From DATDOY01 sp035293045 (GTDB lineage Bacteria > Actinomycetota > Acidimicrobiia > IMCC26256 > JACPCJ01), in the NCBI GenBank assembly GCA_035293045.1, contig DATDOY010000136.1, forward strand, positions 1 to 7,502: a stretch of 7,502 bases of DNA. Reading direction: 5' to 3'. Shown here in pieces: positions 1 through 6,655 of this stretch; the stretch's first letter is position 1, and each line of letters starts with the position of its first letter. The notes under the pieces were generated by a model. It did no database searches and had not been told where the DNA came from. It saw only the letters and a list, made by a program, of their open reading frames with translations. A program made the position numbers and the translations under genes.

Positions 1-2
1 CC

Positions 3-881
3 TTACCGGAGGCCCGGTGGTACGCCGACCTCATGCTCCGCGAGTTGCGGAAGGTCATCCCGTCGTTTCTCAAGCGCGTGGACCGCGAGGACCGAGGGGT
101 CGCCTGGGCGGGGTACATGACCGACACCCGTCGGGAAACGCTCGAACTCGCCGCCCAGATCCTGGCAGGCGAAGCGCCCGAGCCCCGTCCCTCCGTGACG
201 CTCGTGGATTTCGATCCCGAGGGCGAGGACAAGGTCCTCGCCGCCATGCTGTACTCGTCGGCGTCCCTGCCCGAGGATCAAATCCTGGCCCGAGTTCGTC
301 AGCTCGGCGCCGAGGAGCGCGCCGCGCTGACCCGGGCCTACGTAGGTGAGCGGTCGAATCGTCGCCACCGCCCGGGACGGGCCCTCGAACGCACGGATTA
401 CCGGTTCGACATCCTCTGCGACTACGGGGCGTTCCGCGATCTGCAGCGCCATCGCATGCTGACCTTGGAGTGGCAGCGGCTGACCCCAGACCAGGGCTTC
501 GACGTCCCCGAGGCGGTCGTCGAAGCGGGAGTCGAGACGACCTATCGGGCCGCCATGGGGCGTTCCGCCGAACTCTTCGACGTTCTCGACGCCGAGTTTC
601 CGGAGCAGGCCCCCTACGCCGTGTCGCTGGCCTATCGAGTGCGGTTCGTCATGCAGATGAACGCGCGCGAAGCCATGCACGTGTTGGAGTTGCGGACGAC
701 GCCACAGGGTCACCCGTCGTACCGCCGCGTGTGTCAAGAGATGCATCGGCTCATCGGCGAACAGGCCGGCCACACGGCCCTCGCCGCGGCCATGTCGTAC
801 GTCGATCACAGTCACTACGACCTCGAACGCCTCGAGGCCGAGCGTCTCGCCGAAGCGCGGCGCGCTCGGCCGGGCTCGTAG
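3..881 (+). CDS. ThyX-like protein (flavin-dependent thymidylate synthase family), 5'-truncated by window edge
   Basis: Canonical ThyX makes dTMP from dUMP with FAD, NADPH and methylene-tetrahydrofolate. The frame is open to the left edge, and the residues before the first ATG (position 33; LPEARWYADL) read as continuing protein, so the true start is probably upstream; 292 residues are visible. Family resemblance: a VTLVDFDP strand start near visible residue 65, a YRFDILCDYGAFRDLQRHR segment matching the ThyX lead-in to its RHR motif (RHR at 447-455), and a late NAREAMHVLELR segment matching the conserved C-terminal N.R...H.l.lR. However, the signature RHRxxSxNExSxR reads RHRMLTLEWQR, so the Ser, Asn, Glu and Ser positions are all changed. 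The first 25 or so residues (RWYADLMLRELRKVIPSFLKR) look like the end of another ThyX-type domain, so the whole protein may be a tandem ThyX-like protein whose second half is seen here. Family membership is fairly sure; thymidylate synthase activity is not. It ends 717 bases before the mce operon and is probably a separate transcription unit. Confidence 0.8.
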   Translation, partial: LPEARWYADLMLRELRKVIPSFLKRVDREDRGVAWAGYMTDTRRETLELAAQILAGEAPEPRPSVTLVDFDPEGEDKVLAAMLYSSASLPEDQILARVRQLGAEERAALTRAYVGERSNRRHRPGRALERTDYRFDILCDYGAFRDLQRHRMLTLEWQRLTPDQGFDVPEAVVEAGVETTYRAAMGRSAELFDVLDAEFPEQAPYAVSLAYRVRFVMQMNAREAMHVLELRTTPQGHPSYRRVCQEMHRLIGEQAGHTALAAAMSYVDHSHYDLERLEAERLAEARRARPGS

Positions 882-888
882 TCCAACC

Positions 889-919
889 CGAGTGCGCCTA
901 CTGGCACTAGGCGCACTCG
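889..919 (+). terminator. Probable intrinsic terminator hairpin after the ThyX-like gene
   Basis: A perfect 12-bp stem (cgagtgcgccta at 889-900, tagGCGCACTCG at 908-919) encloses a 7-base loop, starting 7 bases after the TAG stop at 879-881. No T-run follows, so it is not a textbook Rho-independent terminator; stems lacking a U-tract are common at gene ends in high-GC actinobacteria. Its position and perfect pairing are the evidence; termination itself is inferred. Confidence 0.6.
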
Positions 920-978
920 CCGGGGATGGCGGAACCCGACGACGCAGCAACCCCGTGCGTCGAAAAAAAAGTTTCGGG

Positions 979-1020
979 CGCTCTGACCTGCGGCGATGCG
1001 CGTCACGGCAGGTCAGAGCG
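979..1020. repeat. Perfect 13-bp inverted repeat beside an A8 tract
   Basis: The arms cgctctgacctgc (979-991) and gcaggtcagagcg (1008-1020) are exact reverse complements around a 16-base loop. An eight-A run lies at 963-970, unusual in this GC-rich sequence. Read on the minus strand the hairpin is followed, after 8 bases, by T8, which loosely resembles a terminator for leftward transcription, though no minus-strand gene is visible that would need one. It could instead be an operator or a second terminator for the ThyX-like gene. The pairing is certain; the role is unknown. Confidence 0.55.
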
Positions 1021-1162
1021 GGTTTGGAACGCCGCCGCTCCGCTTGACAGCGGCGCCGGGATGAGGCTGACTAAGCGACGTTATGCGCCCCGCCGTGTGC
1101 GGTCGTGGGCCTTCCGGGTCAGTCACGAGCCGATCCGGAAGGGAACGCACGTCGAGGCGTTG

Positions 1163-1256
1163 GGGGTCTAGGAGGCCCAGTAGAGAACGCTGCAATAACC
1201 CGTCCGGCGGGTCCCGGGCCGGGCTACCCAGCGGCCCCAACGGTCTCCTAGACCCC
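1163..1256 (+). other. Candidate structured RNA or leader element with a 12-bp closing stem
   Basis: Arms ggggtctaggag (1163-1174) and ctcctagacccc (1245-1256) pair perfectly across 70 bases. Nested inside are a second helix, cgctg (1188-1192) with cagcg (1229-1233), and within it a hairpin acccg (1198-1202) / cgggt (1208-1212) with a 5-base loop. The outer stem is followed on the + strand by tcttt (1257-1261), a weak T-rich tail. The nested arrangement suggests a folded RNA: a small RNA with its own terminator, or a leader/attenuator 343 bases before the ATPase start. Strand is assigned only from the T-rich tail. It matches no RNA family I recognise, and GC-rich sequence forms chance helices, so confidence is limited, although a 12-bp perfect stem is hard to get by chance. 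Confidence 0.35.
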
Positions 1257-1583
1257 TCTTTCGCGTCCATCGTCTGTTTGCTGCCGGCCCACACCTGGAT
1301 GCGGCGGCGGAAGCGGACTCCCCCCGCAAGCAGGACCCGTCCATCTCCCGCCGCCGCTTCCACCACTTGGTCCGGACGCGCTCCGCGGCGGAACTCACTC
1401 GGGGAGCGGGCTGGCGCTCCGTTTGGGCCCCGGGCCTCCCCGCCGCCGGAATCCCGCCGCCGGGTGGGAGCGACGGTCCGAGCGAAGGTTGTCCCGTGAC
1501 GCGAGGTTCGTCGCAGTCGCTCGTATGGGGGGAGGGCCTTGGGTAGAGTGCCGACCGTCTCAGATAGTGCGCGAATCGGCCTC

Positions 1584-1591
1584 AGAGAGGA
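1584..1591 (+). promoter_or_regulatory. Ribosome binding site that sets the ATPase start
   Basis: agagagga lies 7 bases upstream of the GTG at 1599, a good Shine-Dalgarno match at ideal spacing. The alternative in-frame TTG at 1539 has its purine run (ggaggg, 1531-1536) only two bases away, too close, and the in-frame ATG at 1836 has only gagggg about 11 bases upstream. Confidence 0.65.
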
Positions 1592-1598
1592 CAAGCGG

Positions 1599-2672
1599 GT
1601 GGCCAAAGCCTCCTCGAAACGATCAGCCCCGACGAGGGCGGCGACGAAAGGCACGGGGAGGGCCAAGACCAGCGGACGAACAACCTCGGGAGTTCGCGTC
1701 AGCCGCCGGAAGGCAAGCGCTCGGTCCGCGGCCGCACCGGCCACCGTGGAGCAGCCGGCCATCCGCACGACGCGCAAGCGCGCGACGGCGCGAGGAACGA
1801 CGACCGTCGCGCCGGCTCGAGGGGCGGCCAAGGGCATGAAGGGCGCGGCCGAGAGCATCATTTCGCTCCGGGGCGTCACGAAGCGTTTCGGCAGCCACAC
1901 CGTCCTCTCCGACGTCACCTTCGACATCCCGAAGGGCCAGATCACGGCGATCATGGGTCCCTCCGGGACGGGAAAGTCCGTCCTGCTCAAGAACATCATT
2001 GGCCTGCTCCGTCCCGAAGCGGGCGAGATCTGGGTCGACGGCACCAACATCGTCGGGATGGCCGAGCGCGACCTCTACGACGTTCGCCGCAAGCTCGGCG
2101 TCCTCTTCCAAGACGGCGCCCTCTTCGGCTCGATGAACATCTACGACAACGTCGCCTTCCCGCTCCGCGAACACACCGACAAGGGTGACGCCGAGATCAA
2201 GCGCATCGTCCACGAGAAGTGCGAGATGGTCGGCCTCATGGACCACCTCACGAAACTTCCCGGTGAGATCTCGGGCGGCATGAAGAAGCGGGCCGGGCTC
2301 GCCCGCGCCCTCGCCATGGACCCCGAGATCGTGTTGTTCGACGAGCCCGACTCGGGGCTCGATCCCGTTCGGGTCGCCTACCTCGACGCCCTCGTGAAGG
2401 AGACCCAGGCGGAAACCGGCGCCACCTTCATCATCATCACCCACAACATCCCGTCGGTGATGCGTACTGCCGACTTCATCGCCGTCCTGTTCCGTTCCAA
2501 CCTCGTACGGGCGGCGTCCAAGCAGGAGATGCTCGACGACCGGAACCCGGTGCTCCGGCAGTTTCTGGCCGGGCTGCCCAAAGGCCCCATCGGCATGGAC
2601 GAGATGGCCCAGGGAGACAGCGACGAGTGGTCGGACGAGGACTTCGATGACGCCACGGTGATGACGGTCTGA
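1599..2672 (+). CDS. mceG: MceG/Mkl-type ABC transporter ATPase with basic N-terminal tail
   Basis: This is the cytoplasmic ATPase that powers the MCE lipid transporter encoded downstream. From the GTG at 1599 it has 357 residues. Visible motifs: Walker A GPSGTGKS (120-127), Q-loop LFQDGALFGS (Gln about 171), signature ISGGM (224-228), Walker B IVLFDEP (244-250) with the D-loop SGLDP following, and switch His in ITHN (His 282). The stretches LFQDGALFGSMN, FPLREHT, PGEISGGM.KRAGLARAL and DEPDSGLDPVR closely match mycobacterial MceG and, more distantly, MlaF. Residues 1-80 are a low-complexity Lys/Arg/Ala/Thr/Ser tail absent from typical MlaF. The end is acidic (DSDEWSDEDFDD, about residues 341-352), following a GPIGMDE segment shared with MceG. 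Its TGA overlaps the next ATG by one base, implying coupled translation. The start could instead be ATG 1836, giving 278 residues, a normal MlaF length; the RBS and uninterrupted frame favour 1599. Confidence 0.92.
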   Translation: MAKASSKRSAPTRAATKGTGRAKTSGRTTSGVRVSRRKASARSAAAPATVEQPAIRTTRKRATARGTTTVAPARGAAKGMKGAAESIISLRGVTKRFGSHTVLSDVTFDIPKGQITAIMGPSGTGKSVLLKNIIGLLRPEAGEIWVDGTNIVGMAERDLYDVRRKLGVLFQDGALFGSMNIYDNVAFPLREHTDKGDAEIKRIVHEKCEMVGLMDHLTKLPGEISGGMKKRAGLARALAMDPEIVLFDEPDSGLDPVRVAYLDALVKETQAETGATFIIITHNIPSVMRTADFIAVLFRSNLVRAASKQEMLDDRNPVLRQFLAGLPKGPIGMDEMAQGDSDEWSDEDFDDATVMTV

Positions 2673-3454
2673 TGGCCGCGCCATTCACCGGCAAGGCGGC
2701 GGTGGCGGTCCGAGAGACCGGCAACATGTTCGCCATCGCGCTCGAGGGACTCCGGGCCACGCCGCGCGTGCGGCTGTGGTGGCGCGAGTTCGTCGAGCAG
2801 TGCTGGTTCATCGCCAAGGTGACCACGCTCCCGGTCATCCTCGTGTCGATCCCGTTCGGCATGGTGATCGCCCTGCACGTGGGGAGCTTCACCCGCCAAC
2901 TCGGCGCCGAGTCGGGAACCGGCGCCGCGATGGTGCTGGCGATCGTGCGTGAGGCGGCCCCGGTCGCCACGGCGCTGCTCATCTCCGGGGCCGGGGGATC
3001 GGCCATGACCGCCGACCTCGGGTCACGGAAGATCCGCGACGAAATCGCGGCCCTCGAGGTCATGGCGGTGAACCCGATCCACCGACTCGTCACTGCGCGT
3101 CTCTACGCCGCTTCGTTCGTGGGCCTGCTCCTCGTGTCGCTGGTGTCGGTGGCGGGCATCGCCGGCGGATACTTCTTCAACGTGGTCGTGCAGGGGGTGA
3201 CCCCGGGCGCCTACTTCTCGGGCTTCAGCCAACTTGTGCAGCTTCCCGACCTGTGGTCGTCGCTCGCCAAGGCGTGGGTCTTCGGGTTCATCGCGGCGAT
3301 GGTGTCCTGTTACAAGGGCATCTACGCCAAGGGTGGGCCCAAGGGCGTGGGTGACGCGGTGAACCAGGCTGTGGTGGTGACGTTCATCCTCATCTTCTTC
3401 GCCAACTTCGTGATGACCACGCTCTATTTCGCCCTCGTGCCCCAGAAGTTCTGA
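2672..3454 (+). CDS. yrbEA: MlaE/YrbE-family permease, first copy (YrbEA)
   Basis: This is an integral membrane subunit of the MCE lipid transporter, expected to pair with the next gene product and bind the ATPase. It has 260 residues, the usual family length. Hydrophobic segments lie at roughly 48-70, 86-107, 145-172, 198-215 and 232-255. The family signature around 114-131 reads ADLGSRKIRDEIAALEVM, matching the MlaE E.GAMR.s.EIDALEVM block, with Asp for the first Glu, Ser-Arg-Lys for Ala-Met-Arg and Ala for the Asp before ALEVM. A second conserved block, CYKGIYAKGGPKGVG (213-227), is typical of YrbE proteins. The ATG overlaps the preceding TGA by one base, and no clear Shine-Dalgarno precedes it, so translation is probably coupled to the ATPase gene. 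The A/B designation rests on gene order; the permease family assignment is secure. Confidence 0.93.
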   Translation: MAAPFTGKAAVAVRETGNMFAIALEGLRATPRVRLWWREFVEQCWFIAKVTTLPVILVSIPFGMVIALHVGSFTRQLGAESGTGAAMVLAIVREAAPVATALLISGAGGSAMTADLGSRKIRDEIAALEVMAVNPIHRLVTARLYAASFVGLLLVSLVSVAGIAGGYFFNVVVQGVTPGAYFSGFSQLVQLPDLWSSLAKAWVFGFIAAMVSCYKGIYAKGGPKGVGDAVNQAVVVTFILIFFANFVMTTLYFALVPQKF

Positions 3455-3460
3455 GTCCGG

Positions 3461-4309
3461 ATGGCCGCACCGTTCGCCCCTGTTCAGAGCGTCGCCCGAG
3501 CCGTCGGGAACGCGTTCGAGGAGGTTGGCCGCCAGCTCCGCTTCTACCTGCGCGTGCTGTGGGCAATCCCCACCCAACTCTTCACCCGGCTGCGGTACTT
3601 CAACGTCGTCTTCGCGCTGATGAGCGACATCACCATCGGCGCCGGCGCGCTCGTTGTGGGCGGCGGCATGGTGTTCGTGATCTTCTCGATGGCGTTCTTC
3701 ACGGGCACGGAGGTCGGGATTCAGGGGTTCAAGGGTCTCGAGCAACTCGGGGCGCAGGCGTTCACGGGACTCGTCTCCTCGTGGGCGAACACCCGAGAGG
3801 TGACGCCACTGATCGCCGGCGTCGCCCTTGCGGCGCAGGTCGGAGCGGGATTCACCGCCGAGCTCGGGGCGATGCGGATTTCCGACGAGATCGACGCCCT
3901 CGAGGTCATGAGCGTCCCGACGCTCCCGTATCTCGTGTCCACCCGGGTTCTGGCGGCCCTGTTCACCATCATCCCGCTCTACCTGATCGCGCTCTTCTCG
4001 TCGTTCTTCGCCACCGAGTTGGTCACCATCAAGTTCTTCGGGCTGTCGCAGGGCGTCTACGACCACTACTTCCGGCTGTTCCTACCGCCGATCGACGTCT
4101 TCTACTCGCTGATCAAGGCGATGGTGTTCGCCGTCGCGGTCGCGCTGATCCACTGCTACTACGGCTACAACGCCAGCGGCGGCCCCGCCGGCGTCGGCGT
4201 CGCCGTCGGGCGGGCGATCCGCCTGTCGATCGTGACCGTGGTGATCCTCAATCTGCTCCTCTCCCTGGTGATGTGGGGAGGCGGCAACACCGTGCGGATC
4301 GCCGGCTGA
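3461..4309 (+). CDS. yrbEB: MlaE/YrbE-family permease, second copy (YrbEB)
   Basis: This is the second membrane permease subunit, presumed to form a heterodimer with YrbEA. It has 282 residues. The classic signature at 134-150 reads ELGAMRISDEIDALEVM, closer to the family consensus than that of the first copy, and a CYYGYNASGGPAGVG block (232-246) parallels CYKGIYAKGGPKGVG in YrbEA. Hydrophobic segments lie at about 58-80, 115-130, 163-190, 217-233 and 255-272. A predicted amphipathic N-terminal stretch (residues 10-45) resembles the elbow helix region of MlaE. It starts 6 bases after the YrbEA stop without a convincing ribosome binding site. Both permeases begin MAAPF. Together with YrbEA it makes the yrbEA-yrbEB pair standard for actinobacterial mce operons. 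Confidence 0.94.
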   Translation: MAAPFAPVQSVARAVGNAFEEVGRQLRFYLRVLWAIPTQLFTRLRYFNVVFALMSDITIGAGALVVGGGMVFVIFSMAFFTGTEVGIQGFKGLEQLGAQAFTGLVSSWANTREVTPLIAGVALAAQVGAGFTAELGAMRISDEIDALEVMSVPTLPYLVSTRVLAALFTIIPLYLIALFSSFFATELVTIKFFGLSQGVYDHYFRLFLPPIDVFYSLIKAMVFAVAVALIHCYYGYNASGGPAGVGVAVGRAIRLSIVTVVILNLLLSLVMWGGGNTVRIAG

Positions 4310-4316
4310 TTCCCTG

Positions 4317-5552
4317 ATGCTCCGACCGACCGAGCGGGTCATCACCATCCTGATCGGGCTGACCGTCACGATCTTCTTCGTCTCCACGTCGTTCGTCGCG
4401 GTGCTCTATTCGTCGGGAACGTTCGACGACGTTCAAGAGATCACCGCCCGCTTCGACACCGCGGGGCAGGGGCTCATCAAGGGCTCCGACATCAAGATCC
4501 GCGGCGTCAACGTCGGCACCGTCAAGCGCGTCAAGCTCGACGACGCAGGACGAGCCATGGTGACGCTCCGAGTCGGAGCGGACGAGCGGATCCCCACCGA
4601 TGCCCGGGCCGTGGTGAGGCCCAAGACGCTCTTCGGGGAGAAGTTCGTCGACATCGAGACAACCCCCGAGAGTGAGCAACGCGGTCCGTTTCTCGAGGAC
4701 GGCGAGGAGCTCAAGGACACGGTCGGCAGTTTCGAGCTCGAGAAGGTCTTGCTCGGAGCCGACCGGCTCCTGCGTGCGGTCGATCCCGCCGAACTCGCCG
4801 TGATCCTCGACACGCTGGCCGAGTCGTCGCGCGGGCAGGGAGAAGCCATCAAGCGTCAGATTCAGAATTGGCAGAAGGTCGCCGACGTGTTCGCCCGGCA
4901 CGACGCCGATACCCGGCAGTTCCTTGACGACTTCGAGACGCTCTCGGGAGCCCTCGCTCGCTCGGGTGACGACGTCGCCGCCCTTGCCGCGAATCTCAAC
5001 GAATTCCTCCCCGCGTTGAACGCCCAGGCCGACGACCTCGACGGTTTTCTCGACGACGCCGCCGACGTGGCCCGGGATCTCGCCGATGTGTTCGAGCGGG
5101 CGAAGCCGACCCTCGAGAAGATCGTGACCGAAGGCGGCAAGACCCTGTCGGTCCTCGACAAGAACCGGGCGCAGGTCCCGAAGCTCGTGGTGAGCCTCCG
5201 TGATTTCGCCCAGGTGCTCGCGTCGGCGATCAACAACGGCGGCTCGTTCTTTCAATGGAGCGGGGGTGCCAAGGCGGCCACGATCAAGCTGGTGGCCGGT
5301 CCCGAGACGCTCGTGTTCTTGGCCTGCGCCCTCAGCAGCACGAGCGCCGCGTGCACCGCGGGCAAGGCTCTGCTCGCCCTCGGCGGCGCGGAGGGCACGA
5401 GCGCCGACGGAGAGACGGCGTCGTCGACGGGATCGACGAGGATCATCGGACTGCCGGTCACCAAGGGAGTCAACGCCGTTGTCGACGTGCTCGGGCAGAC
5501 GCTCGCCGGCATTCCGGCGGCGGCCCTCGTCCAGACGGACGCGGCGCCATGA
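4317..5552 (+). CDS. mceA: MCE-family lipid transport protein, first copy (MceA position)
   Basis: It is predicted to be membrane-anchored and to contribute to the extracytoplasmic channel that carries lipids to or from the YrbE permease. It has 411 residues. A short basic start (LRPTER) precedes one hydrophobic helix at about 8-31 with no obvious signal-peptidase or lipobox site. The MCE domain covers about 41-115, with the typical DTAGQGLIKGSDIKIRGVNVG opening (47-67) and a strand set ending RPKTLFGEKFVDI. Residues about 140-300 are a long, Ala/Leu/Asp-rich helical region with heptad-like spacing, as in Mce channel-forming helices. The C-terminal part carries two cysteines (337, 346) followed by a Gly/Ser/Thr-rich linker and a final helix. 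It begins 7 bases after YrbEB, and its end overlaps the next gene by 4 bases (ATGA). The A label is by position. Confidence 0.92.
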   Translation: MLRPTERVITILIGLTVTIFFVSTSFVAVLYSSGTFDDVQEITARFDTAGQGLIKGSDIKIRGVNVGTVKRVKLDDAGRAMVTLRVGADERIPTDARAVVRPKTLFGEKFVDIETTPESEQRGPFLEDGEELKDTVGSFELEKVLLGADRLLRAVDPAELAVILDTLAESSRGQGEAIKRQIQNWQKVADVFARHDADTRQFLDDFETLSGALARSGDDVAALAANLNEFLPALNAQADDLDGFLDDAADVARDLADVFERAKPTLEKIVTEGGKTLSVLDKNRAQVPKLVVSLRDFAQVLASAINNGGSFFQWSGGAKAATIKLVAGPETLVFLACALSSTSAACTAGKALLALGGAEGTSADGETASSTGSTRIIGLPVTKGVNAVVDVLGQTLAGIPAAALVQTDAAP

Positions 5553-6655
5553 CCCGCACGCTCATCCGCCTGACGGCGTTCACGCTCGTGTGTTTCGTGT
5601 TCACGGCCTGGCTGGCGTTCACGATCGGCAACATCCGGACCATCGAGGTTGCGGGACTGCGCCTCTACGGCGTCGAGCGCTACACGCTGACGGCCTCGTT
5701 CGACGACGTCACCGGCCTACTCCCGAACGACAACGTCAAGGTCGCCGGCGTCGTTGTCGGCAAGGTCACCGGGATGAAGGTGGAAAAGGGCCACGCGCTC
5801 GTGACGTTCACCGTGAACGACGACGTGAAGCTGCCCAGGGACACCGAGACCGCGGTCCGTTGGCGGAACCTGCTCGGCCAGCGATACCTGTACCTCTATC
5901 CGGGTGCGGCTTCGACGATGTTGGAGGGCGGCGACCGGATCCCCCTGGACCAGGCTCGGCCGATCATCGACCTCGGTGAGCTCTTCAATCGCCTCGGCCC
6001 GATCATCAAGGCGGTCGATCCTCAGGAGGCCAACGCGTTCCTCGAAGCGTTCACCGGCGCCCTCGACGAGGGGAACGCGACCGCGCTCGGCGACGCGCTC
6101 GGAGACCTCGGGACGTTCGCCGCCGCCCTCGGGAGCCGAGATGAGGCCATCGGGCGGATGGTCGAGAACCTCGCCAAGCTCACCGACGCGGTCGCGTCAA
6201 GAGACCTCCAGCTGCGCCAGATCCTCGACGACGTCACCGAGCTCGCCGCGACCTTCAACGCCAACACGGACGTGGTGGAGGCGACGGTGGTCGACCTCGG
6301 CGCCTTCTCTGACGCTCTCGGGAGGCTGATCGCCGAGAACCGTCCGGGGATCGACCGGATCATCACGCGTGTCGCCGACGTCGTGGGGGTGGTCGATCAG
6401 AAGTTGGCGCAGGTCGAGAACATCGTCGCCGGCCTCGACACCTTCGCCCTGTCGCTGTACAACGCGTCGCGATACGGAGCGTGGCTCAACCAGTTCATCC
6501 CGTGCATCGTGGTGGACGTCGACGGACCGGCCGGACCAATTCCGGCGCTCGAGAACACGGCCGAGTGCCCGAGTCAGGGGACGAGCGCGGCCGCGGCGGC
6601 ACAGCGTCCGAGCCGCGTCGCCGAGATCCTCGGCCACGTCGTGGGGGCGGGCTGA
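5549..6655 (+). CDS. mceB: MCE-family lipid transport protein, second copy (MceB position)
   Basis: This is a second subunit of the presumed hetero-oligomeric MCE channel, 368 residues. The frame is open further upstream to an ATG at 5255, but that would lie inside mceA. The ATG at 5549 begins MTRTLIRLTAFTLVCF, giving a proper anchor helix (about 5-27), and overlaps the mceA stop as ATGA. The MCE domain spans about 45-118 (SFDDVTGLLPNDNVKVAGVVVG through LLGQRYLYLYPG). A helical region runs to about 300. A LYNASRYGAWLNQFIPC segment (303-319) resembles the Y..Y..FLN.YLC element near the end of actinobacterial MceB proteins, supporting the B assignment. Cysteines at 319 and 340 may form a disulfide. 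The last 25 residues are Ala/Ser-rich. The stop overlaps the next start by one base. Confidence 0.92.
   Translation: MTRTLIRLTAFTLVCFVFTAWLAFTIGNIRTIEVAGLRLYGVERYTLTASFDDVTGLLPNDNVKVAGVVVGKVTGMKVEKGHALVTFTVNDDVKLPRDTETAVRWRNLLGQRYLYLYPGAASTMLEGGDRIPLDQARPIIDLGELFNRLGPIIKAVDPQEANAFLEAFTGALDEGNATALGDALGDLGTFAAALGSRDEAIGRMVENLAKLTDAVASRDLQLRQILDDVTELAATFNANTDVVEATVVDLGAFSDALGRLIAENRPGIDRIITRVADVVGVVDQKLAQVENIVAGLDTFALSLYNASRYGAWLNQFIPCIVVDVDGPAGPIPALENTAECPSQGTSAAAAAQRPSRVAEILGHVVGAG

Larger units (their letters stand above)
882..1598. other. Intergenic region upstream of the mce operon; no gene supported, rich in inverted repeats
   Basis: This 717-base gap separates the ThyX-like gene from the ATPase gene. 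I find no recognisable protein, tRNA, RNase P RNA, tmRNA or SRP RNA signature on either strand. Besides the three elements listed separately, it holds smaller hairpins: 1033-1055 (7-bp stem cgccgct/agcggcg, 9-base loop), 1309-1361 (8-bp stem ggaagcgg/ccgcttcc, about 37-base loop) and 1403-1420 (6-bp stem ggagcg/cgctcc, 6-base loop, followed by gttt). A 10-base direct repeat ccgccgccgg occurs at 1440-1449 and 1454-1463. The operon promoter must lie in here or upstream, but no convincing -35/-10 pair is visible. GC-rich frames that stay open across it look non-coding. Confidence 0.6.

Noticed and set aside
1044..1049. TTGACA resembling a -35 box
   Set aside because: No acceptable -10 hexamer occurs 16-19 bases downstream, and the hexamer sits in a small hairpin (1033-1055), so I do not call a promoter.
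1163..1256. tRNA or known housekeeping RNA (RNase P, tmRNA, SRP RNA) at the structured element
   Set aside because: No T-loop GTTCGA-type sequence, CCA end, RNase P GAGGAAAGTCC core or SRP-loop GGAAGGAAGCA motif is present.
1440..1463. Short GC-rich direct repeats as a CRISPR or mobile-element signature
   Set aside because: There are only two copies of a 10-base low-complexity repeat, with no spacers, transposase or flanking inverted termini.
926..1499. Open + strand frames at 926-1171 and 1083-1499 in the intergenic region
   Set aside because: The sequences are Arg/Pro/Ser-rich with no recognisable fold, and they run through the inverted repeats; typical of spurious frames in GC-rich DNA.
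1544..1549. TAGAGT resembling a -10 box 50 bases before the ATPase start
   Set aside because: The spacing-appropriate upstream sequence (around 1520-1526) does not resemble a -35 element; too weak to annotate.
1539..1598. TTG at 1539 as the ATPase start
   Set aside because: The purine run upstream is only two bases away, while GTG 1599 has a well-spaced agagagga.
5255..5548. Upstream extension of the MceB frame to an ATG at 5255 (466 residues)
   Set aside because: It lies entirely inside mceA in another frame, and its Arg/Gly-rich sequence has no MCE character. The ATG at 5549 gives a normal membrane anchor and an ATGA overlap.
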